Notes: a model not told the origin generated them from the letters alone. A DNA stretch of 21,842 nucleotides from CAZEFK01 sp964511405 (GCA_964511405.1 CAZEFK010000122.1:1-21842); one strand, 5' to 3'. Counted from the stretch's first letter, positions 7,218-16,563 are shown. A program made the numbers and translations.

Positions 7218-7571
7218 TCAGGCCGACTCCGGCTCGCCGCCGGCCGGGCCGTAGAACATGACCCACAGGCCGAGGTCGTCGGTGAAGTCCTCGAAGCGGT
7301 GGTCGGCGCCGGCCGGTACGAACAGCACGTCGCCGGGCTCGAATTCAGTGACGTGCGGTCCGGCGCGGAAGCGGCCGCGTCCGGACTGGACGACGTAGAG
7401 CTCGTCGCGATCGTGCGGCGATTGCGGGTCCTGGCCGCGCGGCTGGTACCAGCGCAGCTCCAGGCTGCCATGGCCGAACAGCCGAGCCGATTGGCGACCC
7501 GGCTCGTTGGGCGCCATGCAGGCGACGGCCCAGCGGCCGACCAGGGGCGGGGGCACGGCCATGGCGGTCAC
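7218..7571 (-). CDS. Cupin domain protein
   Basis: A single-domain cupin of 117 residues (GTG 7571) or 114 (ATG 7562). The first cupin motif is visible as SPHDRDELYVVQSGRGRF, with H and D/E positions of the metal-binding G(X)5HXH(X)3,4E(X)6G pattern but with HDRDE in place of HxH. The second motif is EPGDVLFVPAGADHRFEDF (P-G-D...P-x-G-x-x-H). Such proteins may bind a metal and act as small oxygenases, isomerases or binding proteins; the substrate is unknown. The GTG start overlaps the stop codon of the upstream PNPOx-like gene (GTGA), so the two are probably translated together. Confidence 0.85.
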   Translation of the reverse strand: MTAMAVPPPLVGRWAVACMAPNEPGRQSARLFGHGSLELRWYQPRGQDPQSPHDRDELYVVQSGRGRFRAGPHVTEFEPGDVLFVPAGADHRFEDFTDDLGLWVMFYGPAGGEPESA

Positions 7572-8230
7572 CCGAGTGCGACGTCGGCCAGGTAGGCCGG
7601 GGCGGCGATCCCCGCCGCCAGGTCGGGCGACGGCTCCGGAGCGCCCCAGACTTGGCGCGCCGGCAGCACGCCGGCCCAGCAGCCGAGTGCCATGTCCTCG
7701 GCGTCGTCCTTGGGCGGGCCGCTGCGCACCTTGGCCGAGACCTCGTCCAGCGCCATCCACAAGAGGCTGGTGCCCTTCAGCTCCTGCTCGGTCGGCGGCC
7801 GTGTCTCGTCCCAGCGCCGGGGCGCGATGCGGTCCATGAAGCGGCGCAGCGCCGCCAGCTTGTGCTCGCGGTCGGTGACCAGCTCGGCCTGCCCGAGGGC
7901 CACCACCGAGCGATAGTTGATCGAGTGGTGGAAGCCGGAGCGCGCCAGGACCAGCCCGTCGAAATGGGCCACGGTCACGCACACGGGGATGCCGCCGGCC
8001 ACGGCGCGCAGCATGCGGCTGGCCGACGAGCCGTGCCAGTACAACCGATCGTCCTCGCGCCAATAGGCGGTCGGCGTGACGTAGGGCTGGCCGTCGATGA
8101 CATAGCCGACATGGGCGATGAGCCCGGCGTCGAGGATGGCGTGGACGGTGGCCCGGTCGTAGTGGCCGCGCTCGGGCATGCGGCGCACGCGGGTGCGTGG
8201 GGTGGGCTGGTAGCCGGCGATCTGGTCCAT
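7568..8230 (-). CDS. Pyridoxamine 5'-phosphate oxidase family protein (FMN-binding split barrel)
   Basis: This 220-residue protein resembles the Pyridox_ox_2 (PF12900) flavin-binding group rather than true PdxH. It opens with a typical R-x-PERGHYDRATVHAILDAG segment. The split-barrel strands follow (HVGYVIDGQPYVTPTAYWRED, LYWHGSSASRMLRA), then FDGLVLARSGFHHSINYRSVVALGQ (shown only to mark the core) and a C-terminal RPPTEQELKGTSLLWMALDEVSAKVR block. Members bind FMN and are thought to reduce or oxidise small substrates; none is assigned here. It is the first gene of a two-gene unit with the cupin. Upstream, two direct AACTGG repeats (8291-8323) resemble control sites of MocR-type regulators that often accompany this family. 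Confidence 0.88.
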   Translation of the reverse strand: MDQIAGYQPTPRTRVRRMPERGHYDRATVHAILDAGLIAHVGYVIDGQPYVTPTAYWREDDRLYWHGSSASRMLRAVAGGIPVCVTVAHFDGLVLARSGFHHSINYRSVVALGQAELVTDREHKLAALRRFMDRIAPRRWDETRPPTEQELKGTSLLWMALDEVSAKVRSGPPKDDAEDMALGCWAGVLPARQVWGAPEPSPDLAAGIAAPAYLADVALG

Positions 8231-8290
8231 CGGGCAGGTCCGAACAGCAAGAAACGACCGGAGCCTCGCCCAGGACCGGTCCCTCGCATA

Positions 8291-8323
8291 GATCCAGTTT
8301 CAGCTATTTAATGGGACCAGTTT
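8291..8323 (-). promoter_or_regulatory. Direct repeat in the PNPOx-like gene promoter (possible MocR/GntR operator)
   Basis: On the plus strand GATCCAGTTT (8291-8300) and GGACCAGTTT (8314-8323) are direct repeats 23 bp apart. On the gene's strand these read AAACTGGTCC and AAACTGGATC, enclosing an AT-rich CATTAAATAG segment. MocR-family regulators commonly bind direct repeats at this sort of spacing next to PLP-linked genes. No MocR gene is in the window. Confidence 0.5.
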
Positions 8324-8408
8324 ACGCCCCTCCGGATGACCCGGCTCGGTTCGACCGCTGGTCGCCGTCCCCTGCTTGGCGTAGGGTGCGACGACGTGGC
8401 GGCACAAA

Positions 8409-9035
8409 ATGCGTATCCTGATAGCTGACGATCATCCGCTGTACCTCGAAGCCGTGCGCCTGCGCCTGCAGGCGCTCTATGCCGAGGCGCAGTTTGCCGA
8501 GGCGGTTTCGGTCGACGACGTGCTCAAGCACGGCGGCGACGGGGCCGCGCCGTTCGATCTGGTCCTCCTGGACCTGCGCATGCCCGGCATGGCCAGCATG
8601 GATGATTTCGGCCGGATCCGGGCGGCATTCCCGGGCACGCCGATCGCCATCATGTCGGGCAGCGCCAATCAGGAGGACGTCCGCGAGATGATCCAGGCGG
8701 GGGCCCGCGGCTTCCTGCCCAAGACCATGAGCGCGGGCGCGTTCGCGGCCGGCGTGTCGCTGCTGCTGGCCGGTGGCACCTATCTGCCGACCGATGTGCT
8801 CCAGGACCTCGCCGCGCACGGTCCGGCGCCGCGCGACATGTTCGACACGCTGACGCCGCGCGAGCGCCAGGTTTTGGCGCAGATCGTGGCCGGCGCGTCG
8901 AACAAGGAGATCGGCCGCAGCTTCGGCCTGAGCGAGGTCACGGTGAAGCTGCATGTCCGGCAGATCCTGAAGAAGATCGACGCGCGCAACCGCGCGGAAG
9001 CGGCCGCGATGGCGGCCAAGGCCGGGCTCATCTGA
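8409..9035 (+). CDS. NarL/FixJ-family response regulator (receiver + LuxR HTH)
   Basis: The protein has 208 residues, the normal length. The receiver domain (1-118) shows the acidic pair in ADDHP (Asp7, Asp8), the phospho-acceptor Asp55 in LVLLDLRMPG, Ser83 in IMSGS and Lys105 in GFLPKT. The C-terminal LuxR helix-turn-helix (about 147-202) begins LTPRERQVLAQIVAGASNKEIG and continues with LSEVTVKLHVRQILKKI. Phosphorylation should switch DNA binding. No cognate histidine kinase adjoins it; the hybrid kinase at 12304 already has its own receiver, so pairing is unknown. The ATG at 8409 lacks a good Shine-Dalgarno sequence (GGCGGCACAAA precedes it). It converges with the DUF4143 ATPase gene 24 bp away. 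Confidence 0.93.
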   Translation: MRILIADDHPLYLEAVRLRLQALYAEAQFAEAVSVDDVLKHGGDGAAPFDLVLLDLRMPGMASMDDFGRIRAAFPGTPIAIMSGSANQEDVREMIQAGARGFLPKTMSAGAFAAGVSLLLAGGTYLPTDVLQDLAAHGPAPRDMFDTLTPRERQVLAQIVAGASNKEIGRSFGLSEVTVKLHVRQILKKIDARNRAEAAAMAAKAGLI

Positions 9036-9059
9036 GCGCTGGGGGCAAGGCGCGGCGGA

Positions 9060-10280
9060 TCACCCCCATAGAGCCGCCAGGGGCACGGCGGCCAGCCTCT
9101 CCCCGAACGGCACGAGATCGGCGCCGTCATAGAGTACGGCGCCGAATGCAAAGCGGTCGCGGCAGGTCGCGGCCAAGGTCCGCAGTCCGGCGAAGTCGCC
9201 GGACCTTACCGTCGCAGAGGCCTTGACCTCGATCCCGGCGATGATGCCGTCGTCCCGCTCCAGCACGATAGCGACTTCGTGCATCTGTTGATCCCGGAAG
9301 TGATAGGGCGTCAGTCGCAAGTCCGATGCTGCCATAAGCTTCAAAACTTCAGAGAACACGAAGCTCTCCAGGAGCGGGCCGAACGTGTCCCGGTTCGCCT
9401 TGATCCGATCGAAGCTCAGGCCCCGTGCGGTGGCAAGCAAGCCGGTGTCGAGGAAGTGCAGCTTGGGCGTCTTGACCAGGCGCTTCAGGGCATTCGTGTA
9501 CCAGGGCTGCAGCGTCGAGACGAGAAACACCTGCTCCAGCAGCGCGACATAGCGCTGGCCGGTCTTGTGGCTGACGTTGATGCCGGCGCCCAACTGAGAG
9601 TAGTTGACCAGCTGCCCCGCGTGCGCCGCCAAGATCTGGACGAACTTCGGCAGGTCCGCGAGCTTCTCGATGTCGGCAATGTCCTTCAGATCGCGCACGA
9701 GCACCGAGGTCAGGTAGGCCCGCGCCCAATCCTGGCGCCGCCGCTCGCTCCCGCGGACGATGGCCTCGGGAAATCCCCCGAGCAGCACGAGCCGGACGAG
9801 GTCGTCGCCCAGAACCGGCGCGCGCTCGCCCTGGAGGGTCCCCGCGAACAGGCGGTCCAGGAAGGTCCCGGACGAGCCCTCGACCTCGGCGCGGGCCAGG
9901 GGCAGCATCCGGACCGTTTCCATGCGGCCAGCCAAGCTGTCGGCCACCCGCGGCAAGGTCAGGACATTGGCCGAACCCGTGAGCAGAAAGCGGCCGGGTC
10001 GATAATCGTCATCGACGGCCTTTTTGATGGCGAGCAGCAGGTCGGGCGCGCGCTGGATCTCGTCGATGATGGCTTGGTCCAGCCCTCGGACGAAACCGAC
10101 AGGGTCGGCGGTCGCCGCGTCGAGAACGGTCTGGTCGTCAAGCGTCCGGTACGCCCGGCCGGCGTCGCTCATCTTGCGGACCAGCGTGGTCTTGCCCGCG
10201 CGCCGAGGCCCGACGACCAGCACCACTGGGGTATCGGTGAGGGCTTCCGCCACCCGGCGCTCCACGAACCGTCTGTACAT
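9060..10280 (-). CDS. ATPase of the AAA_14/DUF4143 family
   Basis: This 406-residue protein has the standard layout of the family. An N-terminal ATPase domain carries Walker A GPRRAGKTT (residues 24-32) and Walker B QAIIDEIQRAPDLL (69-82), followed by LLTGSANVL (sensor-like). A winged-helix and DUF4143 region comes next, with NYSQLGAGINVSHKTGQRY and LHFLDTGLLA. The C-terminus has GIEVKASATVRSGDF, which resembles a PD-(D/E)xK nuclease-fold motif. These proteins are widespread, patchily distributed and often on islands; their role is not established. The ATG at 10280 has only a weak ribosome site. The upstream segment (10290-10335) is AT-rich compared with the rest of the window and likely holds the promoter, but no clear -35/-10 pair was found. 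Transfer is plausible because a recombinase remnant lies next to it. Confidence 0.9.
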   Translation of the reverse strand: MYRRFVERRVAEALTDTPVVLVVGPRRAGKTTLVRKMSDAGRAYRTLDDQTVLDAATADPVGFVRGLDQAIIDEIQRAPDLLLAIKKAVDDDYRPGRFLLTGSANVLTLPRVADSLAGRMETVRMLPLARAEVEGSSGTFLDRLFAGTLQGERAPVLGDDLVRLVLLGGFPEAIVRGSERRRQDWARAYLTSVLVRDLKDIADIEKLADLPKFVQILAAHAGQLVNYSQLGAGINVSHKTGQRYVALLEQVFLVSTLQPWYTNALKRLVKTPKLHFLDTGLLATARGLSFDRIKANRDTFGPLLESFVFSEVLKLMAASDLRLTPYHFRDQQMHEVAIVLERDDGIIAGIEVKASATVRSGDFAGLRTLAATCRDRFAFGAVLYDGADLVPFGERLAAVPLAALWG

Positions 10281-10390
10281 GGCGCGTCCCGAGTGGTTGA
10301 TGATTGGAATCGTGTATTATGATAAATGGGAGTCAAGAGCCTGCTGATTGGAAGCCGATCTGCAGCAACGCGATCCTCCGACGCGTTGAC

Positions 10391-10513
10391 TGGCGCCGAT
10401 TTCGGGCCGCGCAGCCGGACTTCCCGGTCGTCAACCTCGATCCGATCGACCAGGGCGCGGACATCGGCGCGCCGGGCACGCTTGTCGCCCGGCACCATGC
10501 CGCAGCGCAGCTA
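10391..10513 (-). pseudogene. Remnant of a site-specific (serine-type) recombinase C-terminus
   Basis: On the minus strand a short stretch encodes DVRALVDRIEVDDREVRLRG followed by PKSA, which closely resembles the C-terminal tail of large serine recombinases (a pattern like LRALI-x-RIEV-x-x-x-x-I-R-I-x-G-x-K-A-L). An in-frame TAG lies six codons upstream of the fragment's ATG at 10498. Nothing upstream encodes a resolvase or recombinase domain, and no stop occurs where the gene should end. About 40 residues of a dead gene therefore seem to be left. The assignment rests on a short motif. Confidence 0.5.
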
Positions 10514-10543
10514 CGGCGTTGCAATTGGGTCTCGTTTTTGACG

Positions 10544-10558
10544 CCGGGCGATGCCCGG
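10544..10558 (-). terminator. Hairpin directly after the 489-residue gene
   Basis: CCGGGC-GAT-GCCCGG forms a 6-bp perfect stem with a 3-nt loop, placed next to the stop codon at 10559. No T run follows in the direction of transcription, so it is only a weak terminator candidate. Confidence 0.3.
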
Positions 10559-12028
10559 TCAGGACGTCTCGTTCTCCTCAAGGTAAAATTTCGCAGGGAT
10601 CGATTGAAAGATCTGTGTCCCCGTGGCCGCCATTGCCGCCGTCATCATCCGCCAGAACGCCTCCGGGTCGTGCTCACTGGAATTCTTGGCGTAGCGGCTC
10701 AGCATCCGGCAGGGATGATTGAAGGTCGCCACCCGGCCCGGCGTCAGGAACAGCTTGGACGACGCCTCGGCGACGAAGGTCCTGGCGGCAAGCTCTGACG
10801 TATCGAAGCGGCGCGAACTGCCTTGGTCTCCCCGGTTTGCGAGGCCGAGAAACGCAAACTCGCTGGTGTCAGGCAGAAAGCGCACGCGCCGCAGCGCTTC
10901 GGCGGTCGGAAAGAGCCGATCGAGCAGGCCGTTGTCCGGCGTCGACCAGTTCAGGCGCGGCGACGCCGCCCAAATCCGTCTCGATATCCAATATGGCAGC
11001 GGCTGGAGATGGCGCACCGTAAGGGCGCCGGGCTCCCAAGCCCATAGGTGCCCGAGTTCGGTCGGCATGACCATGCCTGCTGGACCACCGTCATTAATGA
11101 CGGCACTGCGCGTCAGCGGGTGCAACGCCTGGATGCCGATATCCATGAGTGTGCCGGGATCAATGGCCAGAGCACCGTCAACGCGGCGAAACGTATCCAC
11201 GCGAGGTGCAACCGCCGCCTCGTCGGCGGTCATGGCGGTGGCGACCAGCGCATCGACATCATAACCATCCGACAGCCGCGCGAGCATTGAAAGGCTGCCA
11301 TCTGCCACGATCGAGTCGGGAAACAGTATACAATGGTCGGCGTTCAGCTGTCGGGCAAGATGCAAACCCAGGGATATGCCCATAGCCAGCCCCAGATATT
11401 TATTATATATTAGCTCGGGCGGGCAATGGACAATCATAATGTTGCATATCTCGCCGATCTTTCTGATGACATGAAGATCGACCAAGATATCGTGTCTGTC
11501 GGGTGTGGTAAAGATGAACAAAAGAGGGCGGCGACCCTCGGCCAATGCGGCTAGATTTCGTGGCGCGAGCAAGCTTGCCAGTGCATATTTGGCGGCGCGC
11601 TCGATATACTCACGCCCCCACACTGCAATCGATAGTACGATATCGGCAGGACCAAGTTTATCGCGTGATCTCACGAAATGGTCGATGACAGTCTGGCTGT
11701 ACCGAATCCGCTGTACCATCTGATCCTGAGGGCCGAATGCCCGTTCGAAATAGTCTGCCGCGAGCACTAGCTCGTCTGTTGCTTCGGCAAGAACGCCGGC
11801 GTAATGATAAATGCTCTTCGGTAGATCAGGTGCCGAGCACAGTTGGCGCAACAGCGAGATCGATCGATCAAATTCGCATTGATGATACTGGAGCGTCAAC
11901 AGTAGAAGTGCAGCGCGCCCACTGATAGGATTTTTTGTTAATTCAGGGGCGGCGATCTTTGCCGCAAGCTGAGCGTTGCCAGCATTGATGGCCTTGAAGG
12001 CATCATCAAGTACCGCGTCGGGGGCCAT
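10559..12028 (-). CDS. Unrecognised 489-residue protein with TPR-like N-terminus (possible glycosyltransferase-like)
   Basis: I do not recognise this family with confidence. Residues ~1-130 are helical and repeat-like (AFKAINAGNAQLAAKI, ALLLLTLQYHQCEFDRSISL, YHYAGVLAEATDELVLAADYFERAF), consistent with degenerate TPRs. The middle has alternating strands and helices: PLLFIFTTPDRHDILVDLHV, IMIVHCPPELIYNKYLGLAMG, and ADHCILFPDSIVADGSLSML. The last recalls the strand-DxD region of GT-A-like transferases but lacks a true DxD. The C-terminal third has WAWEPGALTVRHLQPLPYW. No signal peptide or membrane segment is seen. The ATG at 12028 follows AAGGAG at ideal spacing, so the longer GTG start at 12055 was rejected. 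Base composition is clearly more AT-rich than the neighbours, which suggests acquisition by transfer. Confidence 0.8.
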   Translation of the reverse strand: MAPDAVLDDAFKAINAGNAQLAAKIAAPELTKNPISGRAALLLLTLQYHQCEFDRSISLLRQLCSAPDLPKSIYHYAGVLAEATDELVLAADYFERAFGPQDQMVQRIRYSQTVIDHFVRSRDKLGPADIVLSIAVWGREYIERAAKYALASLLAPRNLAALAEGRRPLLFIFTTPDRHDILVDLHVIRKIGEICNIMIVHCPPELIYNKYLGLAMGISLGLHLARQLNADHCILFPDSIVADGSLSMLARLSDGYDVDALVATAMTADEAAVAPRVDTFRRVDGALAIDPGTLMDIGIQALHPLTRSAVINDGGPAGMVMPTELGHLWAWEPGALTVRHLQPLPYWISRRIWAASPRLNWSTPDNGLLDRLFPTAEALRRVRFLPDTSEFAFLGLANRGDQGSSRRFDTSELAARTFVAEASSKLFLTPGRVATFNHPCRMLSRYAKNSSEHDPEAFWRMMTAAMAATGTQIFQSIPAKFYLEENETS

Positions 12029-12043
12029 GCTGTTTAGCTCCTT

Positions 12044-12057
12044 GGGTGTGCACACCC
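12044..12057. promoter_or_regulatory. 14-bp perfect palindrome upstream of the 489-residue gene
   Basis: GGGTGTGCACACCC is a perfect palindrome directly upstream of the AAGGAG ribosome site (12038-12043, minus strand). A second inverted repeat, GCGACGGC (12064-12071) with GCCGTCGC (12087-12094), lies beside it. They may be a repressor site or leader RNA hairpins. Confidence 0.45.
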
Positions 12058-12303
12058 GGAAAAGCGACGGCCGTGCAGATGATGATGCCGTCGCAACCGC
12101 AGATGAGACTGGACCGTATCACTAGGCGCTGTCGGCGGCCCGCGTTCAGTTGTGCACCCGACGGCTACAGGCGGCCCTCCAGCCTTCGTGAATGTGTCTC
12201 GGCCGGGCCGTGGCTGGGCGGAGATGGGCCAGCGCGGTGCCGCTGCGACGACCCGCGGCTTCGATCGCGGCCGTCTCGGCCGTCGCATCTCGTCGACCGC
12301 GCG

Positions 12304-15048
<2,745 letters not shown>

Positions 15049-15232
15049 CGTCGGTCGTCCTTGCCGGCGCTCCGCGGTCCGAGATCAGCCCAATGTCCCG
15101 TCGCCCGCGCAGGCCGCACCACCCGCCTGGGGCACGACCTTAGCATGGATGGCCCAGCCGCCCGGTATCAGCCGACCCGTCCCAGGGTATGGCAGCTTAG
15201 CGCCGCCTTTGATCCCGTCCGCCTATCCGGAG

Positions 15233-15261
15233 GTATGGGGTGTTCTGTTCGAGAGTATGGG
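15233..15261 (+). repeat. Tandem GTATGGGG element, copy set 1
   Basis: GTATGGGGTG (15233-15242) and GTATGGGC (15255-15262) are direct repeats spaced 22 bp apart, two turns of the DNA helix. The same element with 21-bp spacing occurs at 16419-16449. Both sets lie on the plus strand, 110-165 bp upstream of a plus-strand gene. Confidence 0.6.
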
Positions 15262-15266
15262 CTCGG

Positions 15267-15287
15267 GCGCGATATCGGATATCGCGC
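15267..15287. promoter_or_regulatory. Perfect 9-3-9 palindrome
   Basis: GCGCGATAT (15267-15275), spacer CGG, and ATATCGCGC (15279-15287) form a perfect 21-bp inverted repeat just upstream of the predicted -35 box. It is a likely binding site for a dimeric regulator. Confidence 0.55.
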
Positions 15288-15290
15288 GAT

Positions 15291-15311
15291 CCAGTACTTG
15301 AGAAGAACTGG
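15291..15311. promoter_or_regulatory. Second 9-3-9 palindrome overlapping the -35 box
   Basis: CCAGTACTT (15291-15299), spacer GAG, and AAGAACTGG (15303-15311) form an inverted repeat with one mismatch. It overlaps the -35 candidate TTGAGA, a position that fits repression or competition with RNA polymerase. Confidence 0.45.
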
Positions 15312-15325
15312 CTCTGTGCTACAAA
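15298..15325 (+). promoter_or_regulatory. Sigma70-like promoter for the coiled-coil gene at 15395
   Basis: TTGAGA (15298-15303), a 16-bp spacer and TACAAA (15320-15325) give a fair sigma70 match. Transcription would start near 15332, leaving a leader of about 60 nt before the ATG at 15395. Confidence 0.45.
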
Positions 15326-15394
15326 GACTTGGATGCGAACCGGGAAATGTATCACAGAGCGGTTCGGAAAAATGTATTCGAGAGGCGAGCATTC

Positions 15395-15817
15395 ATGGAT
15401 GCGGATCCCGGCGCCCTGACCGACGCTTCGAGTGCCGATCGGTCACACCCGGCCGGTCGTCACGGCGTCGTCGTGGCATTCCCGAACGCCGCGGGCCCCG
15501 GCGCCCGGTTTCTCGGACTCCTGGGTCGGATCGAGGCGATGGGACAGCGTCTGCAGCACGACGCGGCGGCGCTCGCGGAGCGCGCGGGTCGGCCGGATGC
15601 AGCACCGGCCGACCTGACCCTGGCGCAGGCCCAGCTGCAGCAGGCCTGCGATACGGCCATGGCGGAGCACGCCCGGTTGCGGGCCGTGTTCGCTGAAGTG
15701 GCGCGGCTCGACCGCCTCACCGCCAACGGCGATCTGGCACAGGCGCTGGCCGGTTACGAAGCGTTGGCGCGCGCCATCGGTGGCGTCCCGGCCCGGAATG
15801 CCGAGGTCGAGGACTGA
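15395..15817 (+). CDS. Small coiled-coil protein of unknown family (paralogue A)
   Basis: The 140-residue protein has no recognised domain. Residues 1-40 look disordered but contain GVVVAFPNA (24-32). Residues 41-110 are a long amphipathic helix with heptad-like Leu/Ala spacing (FLGLLGRIEAMGQRLQHDAA, then a second helix from about 72), probably a coiled coil. The C-terminal block FAEVARLDRLTANGDLAQAL with AGYEALARA (99-127) is also present in the convergent gene at 15830-16225, which shares the V-V-x-FP motif as well, so the two are paralogues. No signal peptide or membrane helix is seen, so it should be cytoplasmic. The ATG at 15395 follows GAGAGGCGAG; starts at 15329 (TTG) and 15347 are less likely. 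The tandem GTATGGGG repeats lie in its promoter region. Function is unknown; placement suggests a link to the kinase. Confidence 0.72.
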   Translation: MDADPGALTDASSADRSHPAGRHGVVVAFPNAAGPGARFLGLLGRIEAMGQRLQHDAAALAERAGRPDAAPADLTLAQAQLQQACDTAMAEHARLRAVFAEVARLDRLTANGDLAQALAGYEALARAIGGVPARNAEVED

Positions 15818-15829
15818 AGCGCAGGCGGT

Positions 15830-16225
15830 TCAAACCCCCGGGAGCAGCCGAAGCGCAGGCGCTGCATGGGCCTGCTTGAGCGCCCGATAGCCGGCTTCCG
15901 CAGCGTCGAGCCGGCCATCGGCGACGAGCTGCTCCAGCCGCCGGATCTCGTCGTGGAAGGCACGCGACCGGTCCTGCTCTTCGGCCAGTACCTGCACGGT
16001 GTCGTCCAGCCGCGCCAGGGCGTGCTCCAAGCTGTCGGCAAGCGCGTCGAGCTGGTCGGACAGGTCGGACAGAATGGCGACCTGCGCGGCCAGCCGGCGC
16101 TCACCCGCCTCGGCCCGCCCGAGCGCGGCCACGATGCGGCGGTCCGAGGCCATCCGGCGCGGGAACGGGACGACCCGCGGGTCGTCCTGGGTAGCTTGCG
16201 GGCGGGCATCGGCGATCACGGTCAC
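15830..16225 (-). CDS. Small coiled-coil protein of unknown family (paralogue B)
   Basis: The 131-residue protein has no recognised domain. It has PRVVPFPRR (16-24) near the N-terminus, a long Leu/Ala-rich helix (30-100) strongly predicted by eye to be a coiled coil (AILSDLSDQLDALADSLEHA), and a C-terminal block FHDEIRRLEQLVADGRLDAA with AGYRALKQA (90-119). These blocks match the gene at 15395-15817 in order and spacing, and the two genes converge with 12 bp between them. It is probably cytoplasmic. The GTG at 16225 follows GAAAGGA at good spacing. The frame stays open upstream to 16456, but that part would encode low-complexity LSVG repeats and was not included. Function is unknown. Confidence 0.72.
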   Translation of the reverse strand: MTVIADARPQATQDDPRVVPFPRRMASDRRIVAALGRAEAGERRLAAQVAILSDLSDQLDALADSLEHALARLDDTVQVLAEEQDRSRAFHDEIRRLEQLVADGRLDAAEAGYRALKQAHAAPALRLLPGV

Positions 16226-16240
16226 GGGCGTAGTCCTTTC

Positions 16241-16276
16241 GCTGAAGCCCACGCTGAGGCCCACACTGAGACCTTG
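16241..16276. repeat. Three 12-bp tandem repeats upstream of coiled-coil gene B
   Basis: GCTGAAGCCCAC (16241-16252), GCTGAGGCCCAC (16253-16264) and the diverged ACTGAGACCTTG (16265-16276) stand head to tail, 16 bp upstream of the GTG start in the leader of the minus-strand gene. The array could vary in copy number, and in frame it would add LSVG units to the protein. Confidence 0.55.
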
Positions 16277-16418
16277 GGGGGTGGGCTTCGGGATGGCGCG
16301 GCCCGGCCGGCCGCCGCGGGTCGAGGGTGGCGCGTTTGGACGTGCGCCAACAATCGCCAATGCGAATCCGATCACCGGACGGGCGACGTTCATTGGGATT
16401 GGGTGGGATGCTCCGAAA

Positions 16419-16449
16419 GTATGGGGTGATCGTCCAAAAGTATGGGGTG
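16419..16449 (+). repeat. Tandem GTATGGGG element, copy set 2
   Basis: GTATGGGGTG at 16419-16428 and again at 16440-16449 are perfect 10-bp direct repeats at 21-bp spacing, each preceded by an A-rich AAA. The set lies about 115-145 bp upstream of the receiver gene start, matching the placement of set 1 ahead of the gene at 15395. Confidence 0.65.
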
Positions 16450-16563
16450 GCGGCATCCGGATGGGTCGGCTGCCGATACTTCTGCGTCCTCGGTATTCCC
16501 ATCCCGAAGGTCTAGCGTTTGGCCATGAAGGGTACCGATCGCACTGACATGGGAGGTACCGCC

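Larger units (their letters stand above)
15049..15394. other. 346-bp non-coding region between the kinase and the coiled-coil gene
   Basis: This divergent intergenic region holds no credible ORF. Its right half is dense in control-like elements: two GTATGGG direct repeats (15233 and 15255), two 21-bp palindromes (15267-15287, 15291-15311) and a sigma70-like promoter (15298-15325) reading into the gene at 15395. A weaker GTATGG occurs at 15187. No clear promoter for the kinase was found in its left half. Confidence 0.6.
16226..16563. other. 338-bp non-coding region between coiled-coil gene B and the receiver gene
   Basis: This divergent region contains the 12-bp tandem repeats (16241-16276), the second set of GTATGGGG direct repeats (16419-16449) and an opposite-strand AAGTAT copy near 16480. 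No convincing ORF or consensus -35/-10 pair was found. Confidence 0.55.

Noticed and set aside
10559..12055. GTG start at 12055 for the 489-residue gene
   Set aside because: The AAGGAG ribosome site lies between it and the ATG at 12028, and the palindrome falls inside the extra codons.
16241..16276. CRISPR-like repeats
   Set aside because: Units are contiguous 12-bp tandem copies without spacers.
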